Shown here one piece after another: positions 1 to 6,401 of a stretch of 8,209 nt of DNA. The notes under the pieces were generated by a model. The model ran no database searches. It worked only from the letters and a program-made list of their open reading frames with translations, and had not been told where the DNA came from. The position numbers and the translations under genes were made by a program. The stretch lies in the NCBI GenBank assembly GCA_022709445.1, contig JAKLIU010000048.1, positions 1 to 8,209 on the forward strand. The letters are read 5' to 3'. Source of the stretch: Spirochaetota bacterium (GTDB taxonomy: Bacteria > Spirochaetota > Spirochaetia > Treponematales > UBA12059). Numbering within the stretch: position 1 is the stretch's first letter; every line of letters begins with the position of its first letter.

Positions 1-262
1 ATTCCTTCTTGCCCATCTGGCTGTTGGTGAGGAAGGTGGCGTTGCCGCCCTCGTCCCAGCAGGCGGTCTCGAAGGAGCAGCGGGTGCGGGTGGAGGCTTT
101 ATCGAAGATGAGGACGATGTTCTTGCGGTTGAGGAGGTTGCCCTTGACCCCGGAGCGCTTCTTGGCCTTGAGGTCGTGGGAGAGGTCGAGCATGTAGCGG
201 ATTTCTTCGGTGGTGAAATCCTTGAGGGTCAGGAAACTGCGTCCTTTGAGGTTGACGGGCAT
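1..262 (-). CDS. argF: Ornithine carbamoyltransferase, N-terminal part (runs off the left edge)
   Basis: This is the first 87 codons of ornithine carbamoyltransferase, a cytoplasmic enzyme that interconverts ornithine plus carbamoyl phosphate with citrulline plus phosphate. Reading leftward from the ATG at 262, the protein begins MPVNLKGRSFLTLKDFT. It contains the carbamoyl-phosphate-binding motif STRTR at residues 57-61, within FDKASTRTRCSFE, and ends in FLTNSQMGKKE, a stretch typical of the family. The STRTR position, near residue 57, matches full-length members, so the N-terminus is intact; the rest lies outside the window. AAGGAGG (plus-strand 269-275) sits 6 nt before the ATG and fixes the start. 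The N-terminal third cannot separate the biosynthetic enzyme (argF) from the catabolic arginine-deiminase-pathway enzyme (arcB), so the symbol is provisional. The gene is transcribed away from the amidase operon and has its own promoter. Confidence 0.93.
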   Translation of the reverse strand, partial: MPVNLKGRSFLTLKDFTTEEIRYMLDLSHDLKAKKRSGVKGNLLNRKNIVLIFDKASTRTRCSFETACWDEGGNATFLTNSQMGKKE

Positions 263-312
263 GGAAGTCCTCCTTGGTATGGTGCGGATCCGGCCGGTTC
301 CGCGAGCGGCGG

Positions 313-342
313 GCCGGGTGCGATTCGGGTATAGCACCCGGC
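313..342. promoter_or_regulatory. Perfect 9-bp inverted repeat around the -10 box (candidate operator)
   Basis: GCCGGGTGC (313-321) and GCACCCGGC (334-342) are exact reverse complements separated by 12 bp. The gap contains the predicted -10 box of the carbamoyltransferase promoter (328-333). The arm centres are 21 bp apart, about two helical turns, as expected for a dimeric repressor. With transcription starting near 321, only one arm would be transcribed, so an RNA hairpin is unlikely and a DNA-binding role fits better. It does not resemble the AT-rich ARG boxes bound by ArgR, so the regulator is unknown. Confidence 0.5.
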
Positions 343-357
343 GCGCGATATGGTCAA
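328..357 (-). promoter_or_regulatory. Predicted sigma70-type promoter of the ornithine carbamoyltransferase gene
   Basis: On the minus strand, TTGACC (plus 352-357) is followed after 18 bp by TATACC (plus 328-333), a good match to the -35 and -10 consensus. Transcription would start near 321, giving a leader of about 60 nt that contains the AAGGAGG ribosome-binding site. An AT-rich stretch just upstream (about 367-391) could serve as an UP element or activator site. A second possible -10, TACAAT (plus 374-379), lacks a convincing -35. The call rests on the sequence match alone. Confidence 0.6.
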
Positions 358-366
358 GGCCGCGGA

Positions 367-394
367 ATTATTCATTGTATCGCATAAAAATGCG
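367..394. other. AT-rich island with a small inverted repeat between divergent promoters
   Basis: This is the only AT-rich stretch in the 210-bp gap between the carbamoyltransferase and amidase genes. It includes a perfect 5-bp inverted repeat, CGCAT (381-385) and ATGCG (390-394), around AAAA. It lies immediately upstream of the predicted carbamoyltransferase -35 box, where an UP element or activator site would sit. The rest of the gap, outside this island and the two promoters, shows nothing recognisable. Confidence 0.25.
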
Positions 395-437
395 GCGTTT
401 GCGGGGGATGTGCGGGCGGAAACGCGTGGAGGCTCGA

Positions 438-466
438 TTGCAAACCAGGCCTTGGACGGTCATACT
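438..466 (+). promoter_or_regulatory. Predicted promoter of the amidase operon, placed for a leaderless mRNA
   Basis: TTGCAA (438-443) and CATACT (461-466) are separated by exactly 17 bp. Only six bases, GTTCCC, lie between the -10 box and the ATG at 473, so the expected transcription start coincides with the A of the start codon. No Shine-Dalgarno sequence precedes that ATG. The arrangement predicts a leaderless transcript. The GGDEF-EAL and cyclase promoters in this window have the same geometry. Confidence 0.55.
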
Positions 467-472
467 GTTCCC

Positions 473-1243
473 ATGATCCGTCCTCGCGTTTCCCGCCGCT
501 CTCCCGCCGTCCTCGGACTCGCGTTTTCGCTCCTGCTCCTGGCCGCGTTGCCCGCGCTCGCGCAGGAAGCGCCGCCCGCAGCCGCCCAGGACGCCCCCGC
601 GGCGACAGCGTTCGACGCCACCGATCCGCGCTGGGTTCCCGGGGTGCCGGTGGTCCAGCGTCCGATCATGAGCGGGCGGCGGGTGGAGCTGGCCCGCGAG
701 TACTCGCTGGTCCACCACGGCATCGACGACTGGAAGCTGGAAGGACCGCTGGCCGTGGTGGTGCACTTCACGGGCACCGATTCCCTGGCCGGTTCCCTGG
801 GGGCCTTCATGGACGACGAGCTGCCCTCATCGCGCCCGGACATAGCCGCGGGCGGGCGGCTGAACGTGGGCGTGCACTACGTCATCGCGCGGGACGGGAC
901 CGTGTACGCGCTCATGCCGGAGTACGCGATGGGGCGGCACACGATAGGCTACAACCGCGTGTCGCTGGGGATAGAGCTGGTGGGCTCGCGGCCGGGCTCG
1001 CTGACCGCCGCCCAGCTGGACGCCTGCGCCGCCCTGGTGGCGGACATGGCCGCCCGCCATCCGGGGATGCGCTACCTCTTCGGCCACCACGAGTACGAGG
1101 AAGCCGGACGAGCCCACGCGGTCCTGCGGCTGGAGCTGCTCCAGGGGTACGCGCCAACCGTCAAGATCGACCCGGGCGCGGCCTTCATGGCCTCGCTCAG
1201 GGAGCGGCTCAAGGCCCGCTTCTCGCTGGAATTTTTGGACTGA
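473..1243 (+). CDS. Exported N-acetylmuramoyl-L-alanine amidase (Amidase_2/PGRP fold)
   Basis: This 256-residue zinc amidase should cut the bond between N-acetylmuramic acid and L-alanine in peptidoglycan. Residues 1-30 form a signal peptide: a basic start, a leucine-rich core and a likely cut after ALA30 before QEAPP. There is no lipobox cysteine, so the product should be soluble in the periplasm or secreted. An Ala/Pro-rich linker follows. The catalytic domain covers about residues 75-240. By comparison with AmpD-type enzymes, the zinc ligands are His98 (in VVVHFTGT), a His of the GHH motif at 204-206 and Asp233 (in KIDPG). Glu168 (in SLGIELVG) and Lys231 match catalytic positions, and VGVHYVIARDGTVYALMPE (132-150) is a family hallmark. 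The ATG at 473 was chosen because the signal peptide begins there and a promoter ends 6 bp upstream. An in-frame ATG at 350 lies upstream of that promoter and has no ribosome-binding site. It is probably the first gene of an operon for exported proteins. Confidence 0.9.
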   Translation: MIRPRVSRRSPAVLGLAFSLLLLAALPALAQEAPPAAAQDAPAATAFDATDPRWVPGVPVVQRPIMSGRRVELAREYSLVHHGIDDWKLEGPLAVVVHFTGTDSLAGSLGAFMDDELPSSRPDIAAGGRLNVGVHYVIARDGTVYALMPEYAMGRHTIGYNRVSLGIELVGSRPGSLTAAQLDACAALVADMAARHPGMRYLFGHHEYEEAGRAHAVLRLELLQGYAPTVKIDPGAAFMASLRERLKARFSLEFLD

Positions 1244-1274
1244 GCGCGGCTTCCGGCGGGGTGCCGGGCCGCGC
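1244..1274 (+). other. Strong GC-rich hairpin right after the amidase stop codon
   Basis: GCGCGGC (1244-1250) pairs with GCCGCGC (1268-1274). Inside it CCGGC (1253-1257) pairs with GCCGG (1263-1267) around a GGGGT loop. The result is a 12-bp stem whose only flaw is a TT bulge at 1251-1252. It starts on the base after the amidase TGA. No T-run follows, so it is not a standard intrinsic terminator. It may be an mRNA-stabilising or processing element, or a partial terminator that lowers expression of the downstream genes relative to the amidase. Confidence 0.55.
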
Positions 1275-1290
1275 GGACGGCATACGATCC

Positions 1291-1296
1291 GGAGGG
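1291..1296 (+). promoter_or_regulatory. Ribosome-binding site that fixes the YARHG protein start
   Basis: GGAGGG lies 6 nt before the ATG at 1303. It selects that ATG over an in-frame GTG at 1261, which would place translation initiation inside the intergenic hairpin and add 14 residues ahead of the signal peptide. Confidence 0.8.
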
Positions 1297-1302
1297 ACAC
1301 AG

Positions 1303-2895
1303 ATGACCGAACATGCGAGACTTCCCGCCATTCGCGCCAAGGCGGCTCTCCTGGCCGCGTTCCTGGCGGCGGCAGGCGCGTCCGCGCTTTCCGCCCAGGC
1401 GAGCGGCGGCGATCCCGTGTCCATCGTGGCATCATGGCTGGGTGCCAAGCCCTACGCGGGCGCGGACCGTGCCTACTCCGAGGCCGACCTGGCGGTGCCG
1501 GCTTCCGTGGCCGCCGCGGCGGAGGCCCTGGGCGTCTCCCGGTTCTCCCTCCTGCGCAACGAGATCTACGCCCGGCGCGGCTACATGTTCAAGACGCCGA
1601 GCCTGGACTCCATCTTCAGGGCCACCCCCTGGTACCGGCCCGACCCGTCGGCAAGCCTGGCCACGCTCGGCGCCCGCGAGAACGCGAACGTCACCTGGAT
1701 CAAGTCCCTGGAGGACGGGTACGACCTTGGGGTGGTCAGGAGTTTCCTGCGGGACAAGGAATTCTACGGCAGCTCGCAACTGTATCTGGCCGGGTACTAC
1801 TACGAAATGCCGCCCGAGGTGCAGTCCGCGCTCTCGCACCTCGGCACCAATCCCTCGCGCTTCCTGTCCTGGGAGATCTACGCGCGCCACGGCTACGCCG
1901 TGCCCGGTCCCATGGAGCGGCTGCTCGATGGCGTGTACTGGTTCGAGAAAACCGGCCTGGGCATGGCCAAGACCCTCGGCCGCATGGACAAGGTGGCGCT
2001 GGCCAACCTGGAGCTGCTGCGCTACCACGAGTGGCCCTTCATCCTGAAGGCGGTGCCGTATTCGGTGCCCGCCGGCGTGGAGATGATACCGGCGGTCGGC
2101 TACGGCGCCTTTTTCGTGCGCAGGCTGGACACGGAGGGCGGCACCTACTACTTCAGCTCGCACCGCGTGTGGGACGCGCTGGTGGCGGACTCCCAGGTCG
2201 TCGGGGACGCGCACGCGACCGTCACCGCCAGCCTGGTCCCGGCGGCGGTCGCGGAGGCCATCAAGGCCGAGCGCGACCCGAGGAAGAAGCTGATCCTGTA
2301 CTTCCAGAACAAGCAGTACCGGGGCTACGTCGATACGCTCAAGTTCAACCTGAGCGACATGAGCCCGCCGGAGTACCTGAAGGGAGCCCTGTCGACCCTG
2401 GGCATCGACTGGCGCAGGGCGCTCCGCAAGGAGATACACGCCCGTAACGGCGCGCGCATGTTCGACGCCGACCTGGCCCCCGTGTTCTCCGCCTGCACCT
2501 GGTACAAGGGCCTGCATGACCTGACTCCCGGCACCGCCTCCCGCTTCCCCGCCGCGGCCAAGGTGACCGCAATCGAGCTGTCCAACTACGCCTTGCTGGA
2601 AGGCGCCGAGCTGCACGACCTGTACGCGGGCCGGGACGGAGCCGCGGCGGTGGTCGACCTGCAGGGAAGGCTGCATTTCATTCGCATGCTCGCGCTGACC
2701 GGGTACGGCGGGGACGAGGGAAGCCTGGTCGTGGGCGTGGATTACGACTCCCGGGATGAGTACGACGCCTCCTTCGGCTTTCCCATGGACGCGGAGGAGA
2801 CGAGGCGGTATCTCATGCGGCGAGTCGAGGAAAAAGTGGGGGATCTCGAGGGCATCTACTACGAGCAGTACCTCGGGGGAGGCGCGGGATGTTGA
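1303..2895 (+). CDS. Exported protein with three YARHG repeats
   Basis: This 530-residue protein starts with a signal peptide (about residues 1-32; hydrophobic AALLAAFLAAAGASALSAQ). It carries three copies of the YARHG domain, an extracellular domain of unknown function named after its motif. Copy 1 (about 79-133) reads LLRNEIYARRGYMF and ends in TPWYRP. Copy 2 (about 184-240) contains EIYARHGYAV and VYWFEK. Copy 3 (about 367-430) reads LRKEIHARNGARMF and TWYKG, and is the most diverged. Each copy keeps the pattern of E-I-hydrophobic-A-R, a small loop, and an aromatic Trp/Tyr pair about 18-20 residues later. A region of about 125 residues separates copies 2 and 3. A C-terminal part of about 100 residues (431-530) is unrecognised and ends in GGGAGC. 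No catalytic motif is visible, so a binding or structural role in the envelope is a guess. It lies 59 bp after the amidase and overlaps the next gene, which supports an operon. Confidence 0.88.
   Translation: MTEHARLPAIRAKAALLAAFLAAAGASALSAQASGGDPVSIVASWLGAKPYAGADRAYSEADLAVPASVAAAAEALGVSRFSLLRNEIYARRGYMFKTPSLDSIFRATPWYRPDPSASLATLGARENANVTWIKSLEDGYDLGVVRSFLRDKEFYGSSQLYLAGYYYEMPPEVQSALSHLGTNPSRFLSWEIYARHGYAVPGPMERLLDGVYWFEKTGLGMAKTLGRMDKVALANLELLRYHEWPFILKAVPYSVPAGVEMIPAVGYGAFFVRRLDTEGGTYYFSSHRVWDALVADSQVVGDAHATVTASLVPAAVAEAIKAERDPRKKLILYFQNKQYRGYVDTLKFNLSDMSPPEYLKGALSTLGIDWRRALRKEIHARNGARMFDADLAPVFSACTWYKGLHDLTPGTASRFPAAAKVTAIELSNYALLEGAELHDLYAGRDGAAAVVDLQGRLHFIRMLALTGYGGDEGSLVVGVDYDSRDEYDASFGFPMDAEETRRYLMRRVEEKVGDLEGIYYEQYLGGGAGC
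2875..2882 (+). promoter_or_regulatory. Ribosome-binding site for the DUF3179 gene, inside the YARHG gene
   Basis: GGGGGAGG lies 6 nt before the ATG at 2889, within the last codons of the YARHG gene. It favours this ATG over a second in-frame ATG at 2898. The new start overlaps the preceding stop codon by 7 bases, which indicates translational coupling. Confidence 0.75.
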
Positions 2896-3776
2896 GCATG
2901 AGGCGTTTCCTTCCGGCCGCCGCCCTGGCGCTCGCCGGTTTTTCCGCGGCTGTCGCTCAGTCCTGGGTGGACGTGTCCGCGGGCTATGATCCGGCGGCCC
3001 TGGTCAGGATGCTCCCGCCCGACGCCCTCCGCTCGCTGGACGCGCCACGCTTCCTGCCGGTCTCGGAGGCCGCAGCGCTCCTGCCCTTCATGGAGGACGG
3101 TGACCTCCTCATCTCCGTCGAACGCCTGGGCGCGCGGCGGCTCTACCCGGTCAAGGTCCTGGTCTGGCACGAGATAGTCAACGACCGGTTCGGGTCCGAG
3201 GGGCTGTGCGTGACCTTCTGCATCCTGACCGGCAGCCCCGTCGTGTTCCTCTCGTCGGCGGTGGCGGCCGACGGAGCCCTCACTCCCCACACCTTCGGCG
3301 TGTCGGGATATCTCTACGAATCCAACCTGGTGATGTACGACCGGCAGACCGGCTCCACCTGGCCGCAGCTGGCGCTGCGCTGCGTTTCCGGGAAGGAAGC
3401 CGGCAAATTCCTGAGCCCGCTGCCGTACGGCCTCGTCACCTGGAAGCGGGCCAGGGAGGAACTGGGCTCCGTGCCGGTGCTCTGCGGGGACGGTCGCGCG
3501 TGGATGCCCGATCCCATGGTGTACGCCGGCCGGCCGAGCCCCCTGCTCGTCGGCTACGAGAGTTCCCCCGGCTTCAGGGCGCCCGTCAGCCCCGCCGCGG
3601 TCGCCGCCAGCGGGGAGCGCGCGAAATTCCCCGTGCTGCACCGCCCGTCGGCGCCATCGCCCGAACCGGTGCCATTCACGGGCGACGGAGGCGAGCTGGA
3701 ACAGGGGGCCGAGCCCGCGCTGCTGATGCACGAGTTCGCCTGGAGGGCCTTCGGGGCGGCGGGTCTCCTCCCGTAG
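2889..3776 (+). CDS. Exported DUF3179 family protein
   Basis: This 295-residue protein has a signal peptide (about residues 1-24; core LPAAALALAGFSAAVAQ, likely cut after AVA or AVAQS). Its body matches DUF3179, a family of unknown biochemical function found in many bacteria and archaea. The recognisable landmarks are VLVWHEIVNDRF (90-101), the cysteine motif VTFCILTG (108-115) and the signature FGVSGYLYESNLVMYDRQTG (136-155), followed by STWPQL. A later segment, LSPLPYGLVTWKRAREEL, also fits the family. Cys111 sits where the family usually has a conserved cysteine in a TYCPL-like context; here the following Pro is replaced by Ile. Residues after about 205 are rich in Pro, Ala and Gly and were not recognised. 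The 7-base overlap with the YARHG gene suggests fixed co-expression and perhaps a shared envelope role. I infer no enzymatic activity. Confidence 0.85.
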   Translation: MLSMRRFLPAAALALAGFSAAVAQSWVDVSAGYDPAALVRMLPPDALRSLDAPRFLPVSEAAALLPFMEDGDLLISVERLGARRLYPVKVLVWHEIVNDRFGSEGLCVTFCILTGSPVVFLSSAVAADGALTPHTFGVSGYLYESNLVMYDRQTGSTWPQLALRCVSGKEAGKFLSPLPYGLVTWKRAREELGSVPVLCGDGRAWMPDPMVYAGRPSPLLVGYESSPGFRAPVSPAAVAASGERAKFPVLHRPSAPSPEPVPFTGDGGELEQGAEPALLMHEFAWRAFGAAGLLP

Positions 3777-3810
3777 CCTGGGAGCCCGCCTCCGGACCGG
3801 GCCGCAGGCC

Positions 3811-3834
3811 TTGCCTTCCGGCCACGGAAGGCAA
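3811..3834. terminator. Hairpin between convergent genes, likely a bidirectional terminator
   Basis: TTGCCTTCCG (3811-3820) and CGGAAGGCAA (3825-3834) form a perfect 10-bp stem with a 4-nt GCCA loop. It lies 34 bp after the DUF3179 stop codon and 4 bp beyond the stop of the oppositely directed GGDEF-EAL gene, where a shared terminator is expected. Neither side has a T-run, so termination may be less efficient than at a classical intrinsic site or need a factor. The hairpin could also protect both 3' ends. Confidence 0.7.
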
Positions 3835-3838
3835 AGCT

Positions 3839-6277
3839 TCAGCCGCCGTGCTCCCGCGCGTAGGCTATCGCCCGGTCCAGCTCCAGGGGGCGGGAGAAAT
3901 AGAAGCCTTGGAAGAGGCCGAAGCCCAGGCCTCCCAGCCTGACGGCCATCTCCCTCGTCTCGACTCCCTCCACCACGATGTCCACGCCGTAACCGCTGCC
4001 CAGGGACATGATGCCGCGCAGCACGTCGTCGTTGGCCATGCCCTTGCCGCCCGCGTCCAGGAGCAGGCGGTCCACCTTCAGGGTGTTGAAGGGCAGGGAG
4101 CCCAGCCGTCCCAGGGACGAGTAGCCCGAGCCGAAGTCGTCCAGGGAAATCCGGTAGCCGAGCCCGGACAGCGTGCGCAGGGCGGGCCCGGCCTTGCGCT
4201 CCTCCGCCGTGCAGGACTCGGTCACCTCGAAATAGATGCGCCCCGGATCCAGCTCCCCGGAGGCGGTCCTGGCCGATATCTCGCCTATGTGGCCGCAGTC
4301 GGCCAGCTGGACCATGGACAGGTTGACGGCCAGCTTGGCCCGGATGCCGGCCTCAGACAGGGCGTCCGACATGGCCGCGGCCGCGCCCAGGCACCACGAG
4401 CCGAACTCTATGATGAGCCCGAAGTCCTCAAGGATGGGGATGAACTCCGCGGGCGGCACCTCCGTGCCGTCGGGCTTGCGCCAGCGCGCGAGCGCCTCGA
4501 AGGAGCTGAGCTCGCCGGAGGCCGTGACTATGGGCTGGAGCACCAGCCGGAAGCCGGAGAAGCCCGGCCCGGCCTTGAGCGCCTCGGCCAGCTCCGTGCG
4601 GCGGGTGACCCGTTCGCCCAGCTCGGCCGTGAAGAACACCCAGCGGTCGCGCTCGCGCTTGGCCTCGTACAGGGCGGCGTCGGCCAGCCTCAGGAGCTCC
4701 CCCGCGTCCCGGCCGTCGCGGGGGTACAGGGCTATGCCGAAGCTCGCCGTCGTCCGGATCTCTCGGCCCTGCACGCGAACCAGGCCGGATATGGCCGGCT
4801 TGAGCTTCCCGAGCACGTCCGCGACGTCCTCCTCGCGGCGCAGCGAGGCGAGGGTGATCACGAACTCGTCGCCTCCGATCCGGTAGACGCGGTCGGAGTC
4901 CCGCAGCTGGGCGCGGATCCTCGAGCCGATTTCGCGCAGCAGCCCGTCGCCCGCCGAGTGCCCGTAGCCGTCGTTGACCAGCTTGAAGTGGTCCAGGTCA
5001 AGGTACACCAGGGCCATGGTGCGCTCGCCCCCCAGCCGCTCCAGGAGGCCGATCACGGTCGCCGATTCCTCCAGGAAGGCCTGGCGGTTCGGGAGACCCG
5101 TGACCGCGTCGATCCGGGCGTTGCGAACGCTCTCCTCCGCGCGGGCGTGTATCTCCGACACCATGGAGGCGGCGCTCCTGGCCATGGAGGAGATCTCGTC
5201 GTCGGCCCCGTCGTCCAGGGAACCCGGGTCCCTGCCGGCGGCTATCTCCGACATCCCGCGTTCCAGGAGCTCGACGCGGCCGGTGAAGCGCCGCGAGAGC
5301 GTGCGGTGGAGGGCGGCGATGGCGACGCCGGCGGTGCCCGCACCGGAGAGCAGGGCTATCAGCACCGACACCAGGAGGAATTTCCGCAGGGGGCCGCGGT
5401 CGAATTCGAAGACGCAGACGGGCGGGCTGTCGACGTGGTCGAAGCCGCGCGGCGGGAAGGAGAGCCGCCTGGTCCGGAGGAGCCGGTCGCCGTCCGCGAG
5501 TTCCTGGTCGGTCCCCGATTCAAGGGTCCGGAGCGTCAGTTCCTGGATGGCAGGATCCACGGGTCCGGTCTGGAAGTAGGAGTAGATGCTGGCCGGGTTG
5601 GCCAGCACGCAGTCCACGAACCTGACCAGACCGCCGCCGTCCCCGTCCGCCCCGAACACCAGGTTTACGATGCCGGAGTAGCACTGGCCCGGGTACACGC
5701 GCGGCGCCACGCTCTCGAAACGGGTGGAGATCTCGATGATGAAGTCCGCGCCCGCCGGGGAGTGGTACTGGTAGCCGTTCACCTCCCCGGTCCGCGTGGA
5801 GAGCGAGATCCGCTGGTCGGCGAAGCGGCCGGTGCCGTACAGTCCCTCGAGGAACAGCCGCAGCTCCCCGCTGATGCCGAAGAGGTCAAGTCCGTCGTCG
5901 GGGGGGAAGGAGGTGGCGGCCACCTTGCCGTCGCGCCCGATGAAGTAGATTTCCCCGATGCCCAGTTCGGCGGCGGCCCGCTGGAGGCCCTCCCGCCCGG
6001 CGGCGATCGCCGCGCCCGGGGATGGGAAGCGGAGCGCCAGGCTCTCAAGGGCGCGGCGGCCGTTGACCCGGATATCCGATTCGATGGCGGAGACGAGCAG
6101 GTCGAAGAGGGCGAAGCGGTTCTCGGCGTCCCGGTACGCCGCCCGCTCGGCCCCGGTGATGGCACCCTGGAACAGCCAGGCGCCGCAGGCGGCTACGCCC
6201 AGTCCCGCGGCCAGTCCGCAGGCGAGGATGGCCGTCACGAGGCGCCGGTAAATGAAGGCCCTGATGTGGTGCCGCAT
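3839..6277 (-). CDS. Membrane-bound Cache-like/GGDEF/EAL protein for c-di-GMP turnover
   Basis: This 812-residue protein should both make and degrade cyclic di-GMP. A first membrane helix (about 11-37) and a second (about 299-323) enclose a periplasmic region that looks Cache-like (GEIYFIGRDGKVAATSFP at 108-125), so it probably senses a small ligand. A HAMP-like linker (about 324-385) follows. The GGDEF domain (about 388-548) has an intact active site (GGDEF 468-472; DLDHFKLVND 427-436) and the inhibitory RxxD site (RDSD 459-462), exactly five residues upstream. The EAL domain (about 572-805) keeps EAL (594-596), Asn652, Glu684, Asp713/Asp714 in DDFGSGYSSL, Lys734, Glu770 and Gln790, so phosphodiesterase activity is expected. 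The ATG at 6277 fits the promoter spacing. An ATG two codons upstream (6283) lies only 2 bp from the -10 box. An open frame extends to 6595 but enters the divergent cyclase gene. It is convergent with the DUF3179 gene. Confidence 0.93.
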   Translation of the reverse strand: MRHHIRAFIYRRLVTAILACGLAAGLGVAACGAWLFQGAITGAERAAYRDAENRFALFDLLVSAIESDIRVNGRRALESLALRFPSPGAAIAAGREGLQRAAAELGIGEIYFIGRDGKVAATSFPPDDGLDLFGISGELRLFLEGLYGTGRFADQRISLSTRTGEVNGYQYHSPAGADFIIEISTRFESVAPRVYPGQCYSGIVNLVFGADGDGGGLVRFVDCVLANPASIYSYFQTGPVDPAIQELTLRTLESGTDQELADGDRLLRTRRLSFPPRGFDHVDSPPVCVFEFDRGPLRKFLLVSVLIALLSGAGTAGVAIAALHRTLSRRFTGRVELLERGMSEIAAGRDPGSLDDGADDEISSMARSAASMVSEIHARAEESVRNARIDAVTGLPNRQAFLEESATVIGLLERLGGERTMALVYLDLDHFKLVNDGYGHSAGDGLLREIGSRIRAQLRDSDRVYRIGGDEFVITLASLRREEDVADVLGKLKPAISGLVRVQGREIRTTASFGIALYPRDGRDAGELLRLADAALYEAKRERDRWVFFTAELGERVTRRTELAEALKAGPGFSGFRLVLQPIVTASGELSSFEALARWRKPDGTEVPPAEFIPILEDFGLIIEFGSWCLGAAAAMSDALSEAGIRAKLAVNLSMVQLADCGHIGEISARTASGELDPGRIYFEVTESCTAEERKAGPALRTLSGLGYRISLDDFGSGYSSLGRLGSLPFNTLKVDRLLLDAGGKGMANDDVLRGIMSLGSGYGVDIVVEGVETREMAVRLGGLGFGLFQGFYFSRPLELDRAIAYAREHGG

Positions 6278-6285
6278 CCCCATTG

Positions 6286-6314
6286 ATGATAGGTCATCAT
6301 CCCCGATGGCGCAA
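6286..6314 (-). promoter_or_regulatory. Predicted promoter of the GGDEF-EAL gene, placed for a leaderless mRNA
   Basis: On the minus strand, TTGCGC (plus 6309-6314) and TATCAT (plus 6286-6291) are 17 bp apart. Eight bases separate the -10 box from the ATG at 6277, so transcription should start at or within a base or two of that ATG. No Shine-Dalgarno site precedes either candidate ATG. An inverted repeat, GATGAT (6285-6290) and ATCATC (6296-6301) with a 5-bp gap, overlaps the -10 box and could be an operator. Confidence 0.5.
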
Positions 6315-6366
6315 TCCTGAATCGATATGTAATGTATTTTTCCGCCCGGGGGAACCGCGCCCCGTG

Positions 6367-6395
6367 TTGCCGAATCGGCCGTATCGTCGTACCAT
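6367..6395 (+). promoter_or_regulatory. Predicted promoter of the cyclase-ATPase gene, placed for a leaderless mRNA
   Basis: TTGCCG (6367-6372) and TACCAT (6390-6395) are exactly 17 bp apart. Six bases, TGCCCC, separate the -10 box from the ATG at 6402, the same distance as in the amidase promoter. There is no Shine-Dalgarno site. A small inverted repeat, GCCGA (6369-6373) and TCGGC (6375-6379), overlaps the -35 box and may be fortuitous. The AT-rich stretch at about 6320-6340 lies between this promoter and the divergent GGDEF-EAL promoter. Confidence 0.5.
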
Positions 6396-6401
6396 TGCCC
6401 C

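Noticed and set aside
9..197. Short plus-strand open frames at 9-197 and 210-476
   Set aside because: The first lies opposite the carbamoyltransferase coding sequence with its STRTR motif. The second covers the divergent promoter region, has no ribosome-binding site and no recognisable product.
350..472. An N-terminal extension of the amidase to an upstream ATG at 350
   Set aside because: There is no ribosome-binding site, the added 41 residues would precede the signal peptide, and the start lies upstream of the predicted amidase promoter and within the carbamoyltransferase promoter.
1283..1288. A TACGAT hexamer before the YARHG gene as a -10 box
   Set aside because: There is no suitable -35 at 16-18 bp upstream, and the implied transcription start would fall within the ribosome-binding site at 1291-1296.
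1432..2676. A 414-codon open frame on the minus strand opposite the YARHG gene
   Set aside because: It is the antisense shadow of the YARHG coding frame, with His/Val/Gln/Gly/Arg-rich translation, no domain and no ribosome-binding site.
3206..6286. A 1026-codon open frame on the plus strand opposite the GGDEF-EAL gene
   Set aside because: It is antisense to a gene with complete catalytic motifs. Its translation is a low-complexity Arg/Gly/Ala/Pro/Val/Glu mix with no recognisable domain, and it also overlaps the DUF3179 gene. Stop-free antisense frames are expected at this GC content.
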